A DNA stretch of 29,312 bases from CASQEL01 sp036655975 (GTDB lineage: Bacteria > Desulfobacterota > Desulfovibrionia > Desulfovibrionales > Desulfovibrionaceae). The notes beneath the pieces are model-generated. The model worked only from the letters and a program-made list of their open reading frames with translations. It ran no database searches and was not told where the DNA came from. Made by a program: the position numbers and the translations under genes. The stretch spans positions 1-29,312 of the forward strand of contig JAVVPD010000020.1 in assembly GCA_036655975.1 (NCBI GenBank), read 5' to 3'. This document shows, one piece after another, positions 15,676-23,941 of this stretch; within the stretch, counting starts at the first letter, position 1, and each line of letters starts with the position of its first letter.

Positions 15676-16722
15676 ATGACAAATACAAGTGCGAATATTG
15701 CGTCCCTTAAACAGGCTTTAGGCAACAAAGTCTGCATTGTCGGACACCACTATCAGCATGACAATGTTATTCAACATTGTGACATTACTGGTGACTCTCT
15801 AGAATTGGCCCGAAAAGTGGCCCAAAACCCCGCCCCGCATATTGTATTTTGCGGGGTGTTTTTCATGGCAGAATCCGCAGCTCTGCTGGCGCGGGAAGGG
15901 CAAAAAATTTATTTACCCGAAACAGCTGCCAATTGTGTCATGTCCAAAATGACCCCCGCCACCCTGCTCAAAAGGGTGTTGGAACGCCTCAACACGCCCC
16001 ACCGCACGGTTATCCCGCTGGCCTATGTCAACACCTCTCTAGCCGTTAAAGCGGTGGTTGGACGTTTCGGCGGGGCCGTATGCACCTCCGCCAATGCCCG
16101 CACCATGCTCCGCTGGGCCATGGAGCAAGGTGATTCTGTGCTTTTTTTACCCGACAAACATTTAGGCCGCAATACCGCAAAACAATTGCATATAAGCGCC
16201 AATGACTGGCATGTGCTTGACGTGCGCCACCACGGTGAAAATCTTGATCTTGGTGTGGCCAACCGCATGCCCTTGGTGCTCTGGCCCGGCTGTTGCGCCA
16301 TTCATGCCAAATTTAAGCCAGAACACATTGACGAAAAACGCGCCGAATACCCCGGCTGCCGTGTCGTAGTCCACCCTGAATGCGCCCCCGAAGTGGTTGA
16401 TGCGGCCGACGGTGCAGGCTCTACCTCCTATCTCATTGAACAGGTACGCGCAGCCCCAGCGGGCAGCACCCTTATTGTGGGCACGGAAACCAATTTGGTG
16501 GAACGCTTACGCGCCCACTACGCCGACAAGTGCCGCGTTGTCCGCTTGCGGCGAGCCTTTTGTTCTCATATGGCAAAAATAACTGAAGAAAAACTTCAAG
16601 CTACGCTTGAGGCCATCACTACTAATACGGCTGTGCCCGTCACCGTGCCTGCGGCCCACACGGTGCCCGCGCGCGCAGCCCTTTCGCGCATGATGGATGT
16701 CTGCGCCAAGGCAGGTGTGTAA
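15676..16722 (+). CDS. nadA: Quinolinate synthase
   Basis: This 348-residue 4Fe-4S enzyme condenses iminoaspartate with dihydroxyacetone phosphate to quinolinate. It opens with GHHYQHDNV and has CDITGDSLELA, LPETAANCVMSKMTP, WPGCCAIH, HPECAPEV and GTETNLVERL. Likely cluster cysteines are C87, C207 and C296, by comparison with the three-cysteine pattern of the family. The region around C296 reads FCSHMAKITEEKL. An AAAGGA site (15663-15668) inside the end of nadC serves ATG 15676; GTG at 15673 is a less likely start. It is tightly coupled to nadC and nadB. Confidence 0.95.
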   Translation: MTNTSANIASLKQALGNKVCIVGHHYQHDNVIQHCDITGDSLELARKVAQNPAPHIVFCGVFFMAESAALLAREGQKIYLPETAANCVMSKMTPATLLKRVLERLNTPHRTVIPLAYVNTSLAVKAVVGRFGGAVCTSANARTMLRWAMEQGDSVLFLPDKHLGRNTAKQLHISANDWHVLDVRHHGENLDLGVANRMPLVLWPGCCAIHAKFKPEHIDEKRAEYPGCRVVVHPECAPEVVDAADGAGSTSYLIEQVRAAPAGSTLIVGTETNLVERLRAHYADKCRVVRLRRAFCSHMAKITEEKLQATLEAITTNTAVPVTVPAAHTVPARAALSRMMDVCAKAGV

Positions 16723-16725
16723 CAC

Positions 16726-18312
16726 ATGGCTATAACACGGCTCTATACGCCCGTACTCATTATCGGTTCTGGCATTGCAGGTTGCACAACAGCCCTTACC
16801 CTTGCAGATTCTGGGCATGAAGTCACCCTGCTCAATGCCTCCCCCTCACTGCAGGGGGGCAATTCTGAGCTGGCCCAAGGCGGCATTATCTATCAAACCG
16901 AATCGGGCGACGATGCCAAGGCTTTAGAACACGACATCATGGTAGCCGGTCATGCGTATAATTACCGCAAAGCCGTGTACCAACTCTGCCACATGGGGCC
17001 GGAAACCGTCCGTTCCATGCTGATAGAACGCTGCCACATTGATTTTGACCGCAAAAGCGACCAACACTACCACCTGACCCGCGAAGGCGGACACTCCGCC
17101 CCGCGCATTCTGCACCGCGCCGATTTTACGGGCCGCAGCATCATGGAAGGACTTACCGATGCCGTACAAAAGCACCCGCTCATCACCGTACTGACCCGAA
17201 AATCCGCCATTGACCTGCTTACCACCCGGCACCATGCCCGCAAGTCAGACTATCGCTATCATGTGGAAAATCGCTGTGTCGGGGCCTATATTTTTGACGA
17301 AGACAGCAACCAACCCATGACCATTCTGGCTGATTGGACCGTGCTTGCCACGGGCGGGGCGGGGCAGGTTTTTCTGCACTCGACCAATGCCGCCGCTTGC
17401 GTCGGATCGGGTATTTCCATGGCCCACCGCGCGGGTGTCACCCTCTCGAACTTGGAATTTATGCAATTCCACCCCACGGCCCTGTATGAAGAAATGTCTA
17501 ACCGCCGTCCTCTTATCACCGAAGCCATGCGTGGTGAAGGGGCGAGGCTCCTAGATGCCTATAATGAACCTCTTATGCAGCGCTATGACAAGCGTGGCGA
17601 CCTCGCCCCCCGTGATGTCGTGGCCCAATCTATGCTGCACGAAATGCTCAGCACCGGTGCCCCTTGTCTTTACCTCGACGCGAGCCATATTCAAGAAAAT
17701 CTTCAAACCCGCTTCCCCACAGTCTTCGCCAGCTGCGCCCATATTGGCATTGATATCCGCACCGAGCCCATCCCCGTGGTTCCCGCCGCCCACTATTTCT
17801 GCGGTGGTATCCTTGCAGACGCAAGGGGGCGTACCACACTTGACGGTCTGTACAGCGTTGGGGAATGCTCCTGCACGGGGCTGCACGGCGCAAACCGCCT
17901 TGCCAGTACTTCCCTGCTCGAAGGCCTCGTATGGGGCGCGTGTGCCGGAACCGATATCGCCAAACGCTCAAGTGCCAAGCACGTTCTTTCGCAACGCCTG
18001 CGCAATGCCATCCCCGACTGGGAGCCCGTGGGCGATGAACAGAACGACGACCCCGCCCTTGTGGCCCAAGACTGGGCTTCTATCCGCAACACCATGTGGA
18101 ATTACGTGGGTATCTCGCGCTCTACAGCCCGGCTACGCCGTGCCTTTGAAGATTTGCGTAATCTCTCCCGTCATATTCACGATTTTTATAAACGTACCCG
18201 TCTTTCCCGCCGCCTTGTTGATTTATTCCACGGCTCACACACTGCCTACGTCATTACCCAAGCCGCCCTGCGTAACAAAACAAGCCTTGGTTGCCATCAC
18301 CGGGTAGATTAA
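16726..18312 (+). CDS. nadB: L-aspartate oxidase
   Basis: This 528-residue flavoprotein oxidises L-aspartate to iminoaspartate, the NadA substrate; in anaerobes fumarate is the usual electron acceptor. The dinucleotide loop is GSGIAG (14-19), followed by NSELAQGGI (46-54). The substrate region contains REGGHSAPRILHRADFTG, and a second FAD segment reads GLHGANRLASTSLLEGLVWG. The C-terminal three-helix domain is present. The gene begins 3 bp after nadA. Length and motifs are complete, so all three steps from aspartate to nicotinate mononucleotide are encoded together. Confidence 0.95.
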   Translation: MAITRLYTPVLIIGSGIAGCTTALTLADSGHEVTLLNASPSLQGGNSELAQGGIIYQTESGDDAKALEHDIMVAGHAYNYRKAVYQLCHMGPETVRSMLIERCHIDFDRKSDQHYHLTREGGHSAPRILHRADFTGRSIMEGLTDAVQKHPLITVLTRKSAIDLLTTRHHARKSDYRYHVENRCVGAYIFDEDSNQPMTILADWTVLATGGAGQVFLHSTNAAACVGSGISMAHRAGVTLSNLEFMQFHPTALYEEMSNRRPLITEAMRGEGARLLDAYNEPLMQRYDKRGDLAPRDVVAQSMLHEMLSTGAPCLYLDASHIQENLQTRFPTVFASCAHIGIDIRTEPIPVVPAAHYFCGGILADARGRTTLDGLYSVGECSCTGLHGANRLASTSLLEGLVWGACAGTDIAKRSSAKHVLSQRLRNAIPDWEPVGDEQNDDPALVAQDWASIRNTMWNYVGISRSTARLRRAFEDLRNLSRHIHDFYKRTRLSRRLVDLFHGSHTAYVITQAALRNKTSLGCHHRVD

Positions 18313-18440
18313 CATAACATAGCTGGTTCCACTCAGTAAGACAGTTTCGCGGCAAAAATAAGATGGAAACTTTTGGGGTTTACGCCGCCTTTTTGAGTTT
18401 CCCTTTTCGCGGATCAGGTCCGTTCAAGCAGGGGATGCCC

Positions 18441-18512
18441 TTATATAACCTCGTCTGGGGTGTAATCGTCCAGACTGCTGTGAGGCCGTTTGCTGTTGTA
18501 CTTATCAAGCCA
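18441..18512 (-). pseudogene. IS3-family transposase C-terminal remnant
   Basis: Between two in-frame stops the minus strand encodes 23 residues containing KYNSKRPHSSLDDYTPDEV. This matches the conserved end of IS3-type OrfB integrases (YN..RPHSSL.Y.TP.E). Nothing upstream in any frame restores the rest, so it is a decayed fragment. The sequence to about 18330 may be the original non-coding end of the element. Confidence 0.6.
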
Positions 18513-18526
18513 TTAACCTCCACCAC

Positions 18527-18556
18527 TTGCCCCCAGCAGGGGCAACTCCTTTTTTA
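18527..18556 (+). terminator. Intrinsic terminator, plus strand
   Basis: TTGCCCC (18527-18533) pairs with GGGGCAA (18539-18545) across a 5-base loop; a six-T run follows at 18550-18555. It would stop transcripts coming through from the nadCAB operon. Confidence 0.6.
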
Positions 18557-18638
18557 GCATTCTCTGTTGCCCCCATAATACCGTTGCTGTCAATGACAAT
18601 CATAACCATAGTGACACAACACAAACCAATAAAACGAA

Positions 18639-18671
18639 GAAGTCCAAAACTTTTTGACAGTCTTGGACTTC
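18639..18671 (-). terminator. Intrinsic terminator of tRNA-Met
   Basis: GAAGTCCAA (18639-18647) pairs with TTGGACTTC (18663-18671), with three further inner pairs after one mismatch. On the minus strand the hairpin is followed by GTTTTATTGG. It stands 14 bp beyond the tRNA 3' end. Confidence 0.65.
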
Positions 18672-18684
18672 CATAACCTACTAT

Positions 18685-18761
18685 TGGTAGCAAGGGAGGG
18701 ATTTGAACCCCCGACCCTGCGGGTATGAACCGCATGCTCTAACCAACTGAGCTACCTTGCC
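18685..18761 (-). tRNA. tRNA-Met(CAT)
   Basis: The reverse complement folds into a 77-nt cloverleaf with encoded CCA. The acceptor is GGCAAGG with CCTTGCT, the D stem GCTC/GAGC, and the anticodon stem TGCGG/CCGCA with loop TTCATAC (anticodon CAT). The T arm is GGGGG-TTCAAAT-CCCTC. The first pair and the anticodon stem do not match an initiator tRNA. Elongator Met is the best call; a lysidine-modified tRNA-Ile(CAT) cannot be excluded by eye. Confidence 0.9.
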
Positions 18762-18795
18762 GTATCGCACAAATTATTCACTCCGTGCGGGGAGG

Positions 18796-18824
18796 TATTT
18801 ATCTAAATTACAAATTTATAGCAA
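18796..18824 (-). promoter_or_regulatory. Sigma-70 type promoter of tRNA-Met
   Basis: Minus-strand TTGCTA (complement of 18819-18824), 17-bp spacer, TAAATA (complement of 18796-18801), then a C-rich discriminator (CCTCCCCGC) as in stringently controlled stable-RNA promoters. Confidence 0.5.
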
Positions 18825-18943
18825 GCATTATTTTTTAGCTCACCATAATCTTGCCCTCGTCCTTTGGCACTTGCGTGTCTGCGTTTTGGTGGGTAAAGTT
18901 ACGCAGCTCTTTTGCATCCTGACACTTTTTTCTGGGGGAACAC

Positions 18944-20284
18944 ATGGGATTTTTTTCGGCCGTCAAAAAACTTTTTTCGGGCACAAGCCAAGAAGAACCA
19001 TCTTCACCAGAGTTTGACGCGACATCTAGTTGTGTTCCACAGCCTATTTTAGAGCATGATCATGCCCTCATCTTACGTTTGCGTACCGCCGAACCCCGTC
19101 TTTCTGTGTGGTTGGATATTGCACTGACAGACGTATCCACCGCCGGAGAGTTACTGTGGCAGCGCATCCGTTTTTTGCTTGAAGCTCTAGAGGCCCCCAC
19201 CGCAGAAACGAGTGCTTTTATTGCAGATTTTCAAGATTGGATTCAGCGCATGGAATATACCCATGTGGAAGAATTCCGTTCAGAACTCCAATATCGTCTT
19301 GCGCTGGCGCTTGATCTGGAAGACGAAGAAGACGAACGTAACCGTTTGCTCCTCAAATTGCGTGAAGGACTCAGCCGTACCCGTGAACAATTCGCCCGCC
19401 GGTTGGACGTGCTCTTTGCAACCCACGGTACGCTTGATCAAAAATTTTGGGACGAATTGGAAGAATTGTTCATTACCGCCGATGTGGGCTATGAGACCGC
19501 CATAAAACTTGTGGAACGCTTGAAAGATCAGGTACGTATCCAGAACATTACCGATACCATCGCTGTCCGCGAGGTGCTGCGCGTCGTATTGGAAGATATT
19601 TTCAAAGCTCCGCGTCGTATCGCCGCAGTGAACCCGCCTGAAGTCATTCTTATGATCGGCGTCAACGGGGTGGGCAAAACTACCACCATTGCCAAATTGG
19701 CCCATCGCGCTCGCATGCAGGGCAAAAAAGTGCTTATTGCGGCGGCGGATACCTTCAGAGCGGCAGCCACTGAACAATTGGGGGTGTGGGCGGAACGCGT
19801 GGGCGCAGATTTTCATAGCAAGGAAGCTGGGGCAGACCCTGCGGCCGTGGCCTATGAAGCCATGGACCGTGCGGTACAGGGTAATTATGACATGGTTTTT
19901 GTCGACACGGCTGGGCGCCTGCAAACAAAGGTTAATCTTATGGAGGAATTGTCCAAAATACGCACGGTATTGGGGAAAAAACACCCCGGTGCACCCCACC
20001 GCAGCATTTTGGTCATTGACGCGACCACAGGACAAAACGCTTTGTCACAAACAAAATTATTTAAAGAAGCCGCCGGTGTAGATGAAGTTATTTTAACAAA
20101 ATTGGACGGCACTGCCAAAGGCGGCATAGCCATTGCCATTGCCCTTCAATTTGACGTGCCCATCACCTATGTGGGCCTCGGAGAAAAATTGGAAGACTTA
20201 CGTCCCTTTAACGGTACGGACTATACCCAAGCTCTTTTAGGCCGTGAATCAGCAACACCGGAAGCGCCAGGCAAGAGTATTTAG
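18944..20284 (+). CDS. ftsY: Signal recognition particle receptor FtsY
   Basis: This 446-residue SRP-family GTPase docks SRP-ribosome complexes at the membrane. An N-terminal amphipathic start (MGFFSAVKKLF), an acidic A region, a helical N domain (about 135-225) and the G domain follow. G1 is GVNGVGKTTT (239-248), the insertion-box region has ADTFRAAATEQL (268-279), G3 is DTAGR (321-325), G4 TKLDGTAKGG (385-394) and the closing motif GLGEKLEDLRPF (411-422). ATG 18944 follows a GGGGGA site. It stands alone between tRNA-Met and the MoaE-like gene, with a terminator behind. Confidence 0.95.
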   Translation: MGFFSAVKKLFSGTSQEEPSSPEFDATSSCVPQPILEHDHALILRLRTAEPRLSVWLDIALTDVSTAGELLWQRIRFLLEALEAPTAETSAFIADFQDWIQRMEYTHVEEFRSELQYRLALALDLEDEEDERNRLLLKLREGLSRTREQFARRLDVLFATHGTLDQKFWDELEELFITADVGYETAIKLVERLKDQVRIQNITDTIAVREVLRVVLEDIFKAPRRIAAVNPPEVILMIGVNGVGKTTTIAKLAHRARMQGKKVLIAAADTFRAAATEQLGVWAERVGADFHSKEAGADPAAVAYEAMDRAVQGNYDMVFVDTAGRLQTKVNLMEELSKIRTVLGKKHPGAPHRSILVIDATTGQNALSQTKLFKEAAGVDEVILTKLDGTAKGGIAIAIALQFDVPITYVGLGEKLEDLRPFNGTDYTQALLGRESATPEAPGKSI

Positions 20285-20328
20285 GTGTAAAGGCTGACAA
20301 AGCCCGCCTACGCCATACGGTACCAAGC

Positions 20329-20355
20329 TGCCGCCGCAAACTCGGCATGTTTTTT
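20329..20355 (+). terminator. Intrinsic terminator of ftsY
   Basis: TGCCG (20329-20333) pairs with CGGCA (20343-20347), with partial extension outward, and GTTTTTT follows. A short stem but a good T-run, 45 bp after the ftsY stop. Confidence 0.5.
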
Positions 20356-20362
20356 GCTTTCA

Positions 20363-20400
20363 CCTTCGTATGCTGCCAAGCGTTTGACGGCATACGAAGG
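20363..20400. other. 11-bp hairpin between convergent ftsY and moaE-like genes
   Basis: CCTTCGTATGC (20363-20373) and GCATACGAAGG (20390-20400) pair perfectly across a 16-base loop. Neither side has a T-run suited to the gene it would terminate, so it may be an mRNA 3'-end stabiliser for the minus-strand gene or a weak terminator. Confidence 0.5.
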
Positions 20401-20421
20401 CCCTATGCGGGTAAACAGGAC

Positions 20422-20784
20422 TTATTCCATAACTTCCTGCTTAACCACAGTTTCTTTTTTGACCCGATCCAGCAATTCTGCAAAGGTGGCTTTAACATGT
20501 TCACGAATATCCCCCGCCACTACCAAGAACAGCAGGTCATCTCCCGGCATCAAGGTTCCTTCGTTGGCTTCGGCAAGAATAGCAAAAATACCCGGCTGCT
20601 GTTCCATCTCTCGGCAAATAGCCAACATTTTTTCTCTATCTGGGGTAACATTGACAGACGTGACTTTTTCATGCCCTTTGCGAGACCATCCCCGCACAAC
20701 GCCGTTATGTACCAGCATCATGCCCACATTTTCGGTAAAGCCAGGGCGTTTTTTTAATTCTTGTATTGTACGTGAAATGTCCAT
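20422..20784 (-). CDS. MoaE-like molybdopterin synthase large subunit (short form)
   Basis: The 120-residue protein aligns with the MoaE fold: a core GMMLVHNGVVRGWSRKG corresponds to the VTFxGxVR region, GTLMPGDDLLFLVVAGDIREHVKATF to the G-x-L-x-x-GD plus H/R motif, and DRVKKETVVKQE to the catalytic lysine segment. MoaE transfers sulfur from the MoaD C-terminus to precursor Z to make molybdopterin. E. coli MoaE has about 150 residues; here the N-terminal strands are shorter. The two lysines thought to act in catalysis appear six apart rather than seven, by my manual alignment. No moaD is adjacent. Minus-strand AGAAGG about 12 bases upstream supports the start. Confidence 0.65.
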   Translation of the reverse strand: MDISRTIQELKKRPGFTENVGMMLVHNGVVRGWSRKGHEKVTSVNVTPDREKMLAICREMEQQPGIFAILAEANEGTLMPGDDLLFLVVAGDIREHVKATFAELLDRVKKETVVKQEVME

Positions 20785-20926
20785 GGGAATCTAACCTTCT
20801 GTATGTTTACGGTGCTGACACCCGCAAGGGCGGATGTTCCTTCCCTCTAGGCGTAGGCGAAATACTCTTTTGTCGTCAAGTCCCGCTGGAAGGCTTTGAA
20901 TTAGTAAAGGATTAAAAGGAATACCG

Positions 20927-23680
20927 ATGCCACTTATTGCCGACCTACTCACCCGCCTGCCCACGACTAAGGAAGTTCGCATGAGCTCCAATGGTCATGC
21001 CTTGTGGATTTGTTGGCAAGAAGATCTAGACCCTGTTATTCCCCAGACTCTACAAAATTACGGTGGCATGTTCATTGTTGCCGATCGCAATCAATCCCTC
21101 TGGTTCTTTTTCAGTATTGATGTATTTTTGGCCTTGGCGCGGCTGGCCGTCTGGGCCAAGTTTAACGAGATTGACGCTAATATCGAATTATTTCCTGCCA
21201 AACTTCTGCTCGGTGTTAAGCGTGAAGTCAACCTTGAACTTGACACCCTCCTCACTCATCAAGAAATTTTGCCCAACCAAGGGTTGGAATTATGGATACA
21301 TCCCAAAGCACGGGAGATAGATCATAATATTCCTGGCATTACTTTCACCAAAAAAATGGCAAAACAGGGTATGACCAATACCCAGTGGGCCGATCTTGTG
21401 GCAGACGTGCGTATGCCCTACAGCTCTTCACAAGGCTGGTATGCGTTGTTGCGCCCCCTCGGGAATCCTCTTGACCGTCAATTTCAAGAAGGTTGGCCCG
21501 AGATGTTTAAGGCCCTTGAAAATCTCTTACAAAAAAATAAGCTGAAATTTTTACTGCAAGACAATTTTGTGATGGCCTCTGTGGACAATTTACGCTTACT
21601 ACGAACGTGGTTGCGCGAAATGCTGGCCTATTGCACCACTATCAAGACGGAAAATCCTGCCCACTACTGGCCTTGTGTTAGCGTGGTTATTGATCGCAAA
21701 GGCTTAAACTTTAATCACGAATTACGTACAAAAGTCGGCTTACAGTGGGACAACCTCATGTCGGATTTCCCCTACATGAGTTATCGCAACGCCTATTTAC
21801 TGGGTGAAGGCTTCAGTATTCAGGATATCCGCTTTTCCGGCAATCAAACCAGTATGGATAGCTGGTGCAACGTTGCCCTTGATGAAGAAGGTTTTTCCAG
21901 TCATTCCGTGCCTGTGATTATGGCGGGGCACCTGATTACCGGACAAGGAAATGGCTGTTTTTATTGTGGAATGCGTAGCCACGGCTCCCATGAATGCCCA
22001 AGCCTGACCATGCCCCCCTCCACGGGTGATGTGTGGTGGGAATTAGCCGGGCAAAATCTTGAAACCATCAATGAGAGCTTCCGTACCATTGAGCATGTGC
22101 TCACAGAAAAAGGCCTTGAAGGTTTTCAAGATTTGTTGGCAAGCGCTGGCCCTGTGTCACTATTGCTCCGAGCTATTTTTGAAATCAACAATGCCACGCA
22201 ATTACGCATGATTCCCCGCTATTGGTTGGCGCGCGGGCGCGATTATGACAAAATTCTGGACGATAATTCCCTACAAAGGGACGATAGCCCTGCGTGGGAC
22301 TATCTAGAGACCTTGAGCAAAACATCTCTAGAAAATCTGTCCCTTTTTGAAAAAGAAATCCATACGGCTATCACCCGCAACCCCCGCGATCCTCGTCTTC
22401 GCACCTTATTAGGCTTTGTGGGGGTGAATAAAAATGATCCCTTGCGGGCAAGCACTTCTTTCAAAGAAGGGGGCGCACTCACCCCCGCCCCTCTACAACA
22501 AGCTTGGAATGAATTTTTGCAGGCTCGCTTGGCGGAAGTACAAGGTCGCTACCCAGAAGCTGTGGATCAGTACGCACAAATTTTACGCGTCATCCCCCTC
22601 TGGCGCGATTTAGAATACCGTCAATTGGTGTGCAAGGTCAAAATGGGCTTTGCAGAGCAAGCACTGGATAAGCTCACCAAACTTATTCAGGATGACCCCA
22701 ATTATTTCAACCGCTGCCTCATAGACCCCGAGCTTGAACGTGGGCAATTGCTTATCCTTACGCATATTCATCCCTTGTGGGTCGAGGCAGAAAAAGCCGC
22801 CGAAGAGGAAAAAAGCACTATTGTCCGCCTAGCGGACGAACTGGAACATTGGTTTAAAGAAAAACATCCCATGACCACGCGCATGCGTCAGGATATGGCA
22901 GAATTGCAGCATCTGTCCGGTATTAAAAATTATGTGGCTTTTCTTGCGGTGACCCAAAAAAGACCTTTGCTCGAAAAAAACATTACAGAAAATATCCAGA
23001 AAAAAGTGGAAGAATTACAAGAACGTTTCAAGCATTATTTATCCGCACTGCAAAGTATCCGCGATGAAGCTTCGTGGTTTCCCTTTCCTAAAGTCTTGCG
23101 GGAATTCAGCCGTGAATTTAACGAATGTGCGGGGATAATAAATTGGGCTTTTGCCAGTAATTTTAAGGAGGTTGGCACTTTCCAAAGAGCTCTCGAATCG
23201 ACAAGCCAGGTGAATACTTTATTGCGTGATCTAAAAAAACGCTTAAAATTTCTGCGGATGGTGCGCGATGCCACTCTCTTTTTGCTCACCCTCAGTAAAA
23301 GCTTTTTCTGGCTTGAACTCGGAGGCTTAGTGTTATGCTTTTTGGGAATTCCCACTATTATCTTGTACGGCGATAAAATCAGCCTTGGCTGGCTCAAGCA
23401 AATGCTCGGTTCCCAGCAATGGGAAGTGCAAAAAGTGCTCGTCGGTATTGTCAGTGTGCTTGCCCTAGGGGTGGCGGCCCTGCGTACCACGGTTGTATTT
23501 GAAAAAAGACGCGATAAACTTATTGAAGATGCCCGCAATCAGCGGGAATCACTTCAAAAAATTCGACTAGAACGTATTAAGCGCCAACGCATTCTTGAAG
23601 CAGAAGCTCTTATAAAAGGGAAAAAAAAGGATGAAGAAAATAAAAGGCGCTTGCAGTCTGGCAAATGGGATAATACATAA
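20927..23680 (+). CDS. Unrecognised 917-residue membrane protein with CCHC zinc knuckle and TPR-like region
   Basis: I do not recognise a named family. Visible parts in order: a globular N-terminal half; a C-x2-C-x4-H-x4-C zinc knuckle at C344, C347, H352, C357 (CFYCGMRSHGSHECP); a TPR-like helical region (about 480-610); charged coiled-coil-prone helices (about 640-720); a hydrophobic helix at about 793-816 and another at about 837-857; and a very basic C-terminal helix (about 860-917). The two helices suggest a membrane hairpin, with both the large N-terminal domain and the basic tail in the cytoplasm. Zinc knuckles bind single-stranded nucleic acid or proteins. ATG 20927 is preceded by AAAAGGA. 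It is monocistronic, ending at a strong terminator before the flagellar operon. Confidence 0.75.
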   Translation: MPLIADLLTRLPTTKEVRMSSNGHALWICWQEDLDPVIPQTLQNYGGMFIVADRNQSLWFFFSIDVFLALARLAVWAKFNEIDANIELFPAKLLLGVKREVNLELDTLLTHQEILPNQGLELWIHPKAREIDHNIPGITFTKKMAKQGMTNTQWADLVADVRMPYSSSQGWYALLRPLGNPLDRQFQEGWPEMFKALENLLQKNKLKFLLQDNFVMASVDNLRLLRTWLREMLAYCTTIKTENPAHYWPCVSVVIDRKGLNFNHELRTKVGLQWDNLMSDFPYMSYRNAYLLGEGFSIQDIRFSGNQTSMDSWCNVALDEEGFSSHSVPVIMAGHLITGQGNGCFYCGMRSHGSHECPSLTMPPSTGDVWWELAGQNLETINESFRTIEHVLTEKGLEGFQDLLASAGPVSLLLRAIFEINNATQLRMIPRYWLARGRDYDKILDDNSLQRDDSPAWDYLETLSKTSLENLSLFEKEIHTAITRNPRDPRLRTLLGFVGVNKNDPLRASTSFKEGGALTPAPLQQAWNEFLQARLAEVQGRYPEAVDQYAQILRVIPLWRDLEYRQLVCKVKMGFAEQALDKLTKLIQDDPNYFNRCLIDPELERGQLLILTHIHPLWVEAEKAAEEEKSTIVRLADELEHWFKEKHPMTTRMRQDMAELQHLSGIKNYVAFLAVTQKRPLLEKNITENIQKKVEELQERFKHYLSALQSIRDEASWFPFPKVLREFSREFNECAGIINWAFASNFKEVGTFQRALESTSQVNTLLRDLKKRLKFLRMVRDATLFLLTLSKSFFWLELGGLVLCFLGIPTIILYGDKISLGWLKQMLGSQQWEVQKVLVGIVSVLALGVAALRTTVVFEKRRDKLIEDARNQRESLQKIRLERIKRQRILEAEALIKGKKKDEENKRRLQSGKWDNT

Positions 23681-23709
23681 CTAGGTAATTCCTTTGACAC
23701 TTCTTTTTC

Positions 23710-23750
23710 ATCCCCACGTCTGGATTAATATCCTACCGTGGGGATATTTT
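23710..23750 (+). terminator. Intrinsic terminator of the zinc-knuckle gene
   Basis: ATCCCCACG (23710-23718) pairs with CGTGGGGAT (23737-23745), followed by ATTTTTG. It separates the 917-residue protein gene from the flagellar promoter. Confidence 0.75.
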
Positions 23751-23794
23751 TGTATAGACTTCATGGCAACACCGGATGCTCAGAATGTGGAGTG

Positions 23795-23823
23795 GTGGAT
23801 GTCAACATACTGACACATTCCAC
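23795..23823. promoter_or_regulatory. Candidate enhancer site ahead of flgB
   Basis: TGTCA-ACATAC-TGACA (23800-23815) is a perfect inverted repeat, flanked by GTGGA (23795-23799) and TCCAC (23819-23823). Its centre is about 100 bp ahead of the inferred sigma-54 start, a typical place for an FlrC/FleQ-like activator; that activator is not in this window. Confidence 0.45.
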
Positions 23824-23880
23824 GCCCAACGCTCCTCTCTCACTTACTTAACTACATTAAATTTATAATAAAAAATATTA

Positions 23881-23896
23881 TGGAACGCCCTTTGCT
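23881..23896 (+). promoter_or_regulatory. Sigma-54 promoter of the flagellar operon
   Basis: TGGAACGCCCTTTGCT fits TGG-N10-GC spacing and the TTGC -12 box; only the -24 box deviates at one position (TGGAAC for TGGCAC). Expected start near 23907, 35 bases before the flgB ATG. Confidence 0.65.
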
Positions 23897-23941
23897 ATAT
23901 CTTAGCAGAGCACCACGCTTTACAGCCCTAGGAGGTTTCAC

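Larger units (their letters stand above)
18313..18684. other. 372-bp region with IS remnant and terminators
   Basis: No intact gene. It holds the decayed end of an IS3-type transposase (minus strand, 18441-18512), likely extending into non-coding IS sequence to about 18330. A plus-strand terminator (18527-18556) follows, and the terminator of tRNA-Met lies at 18639-18671. Confidence 0.6.

Noticed and set aside
18505..18735. Minus-strand 76-residue ORF
   Set aside because: It begins inside tRNA-Met and runs through its terminator, giving a typical tRNA-derived spurious peptide.
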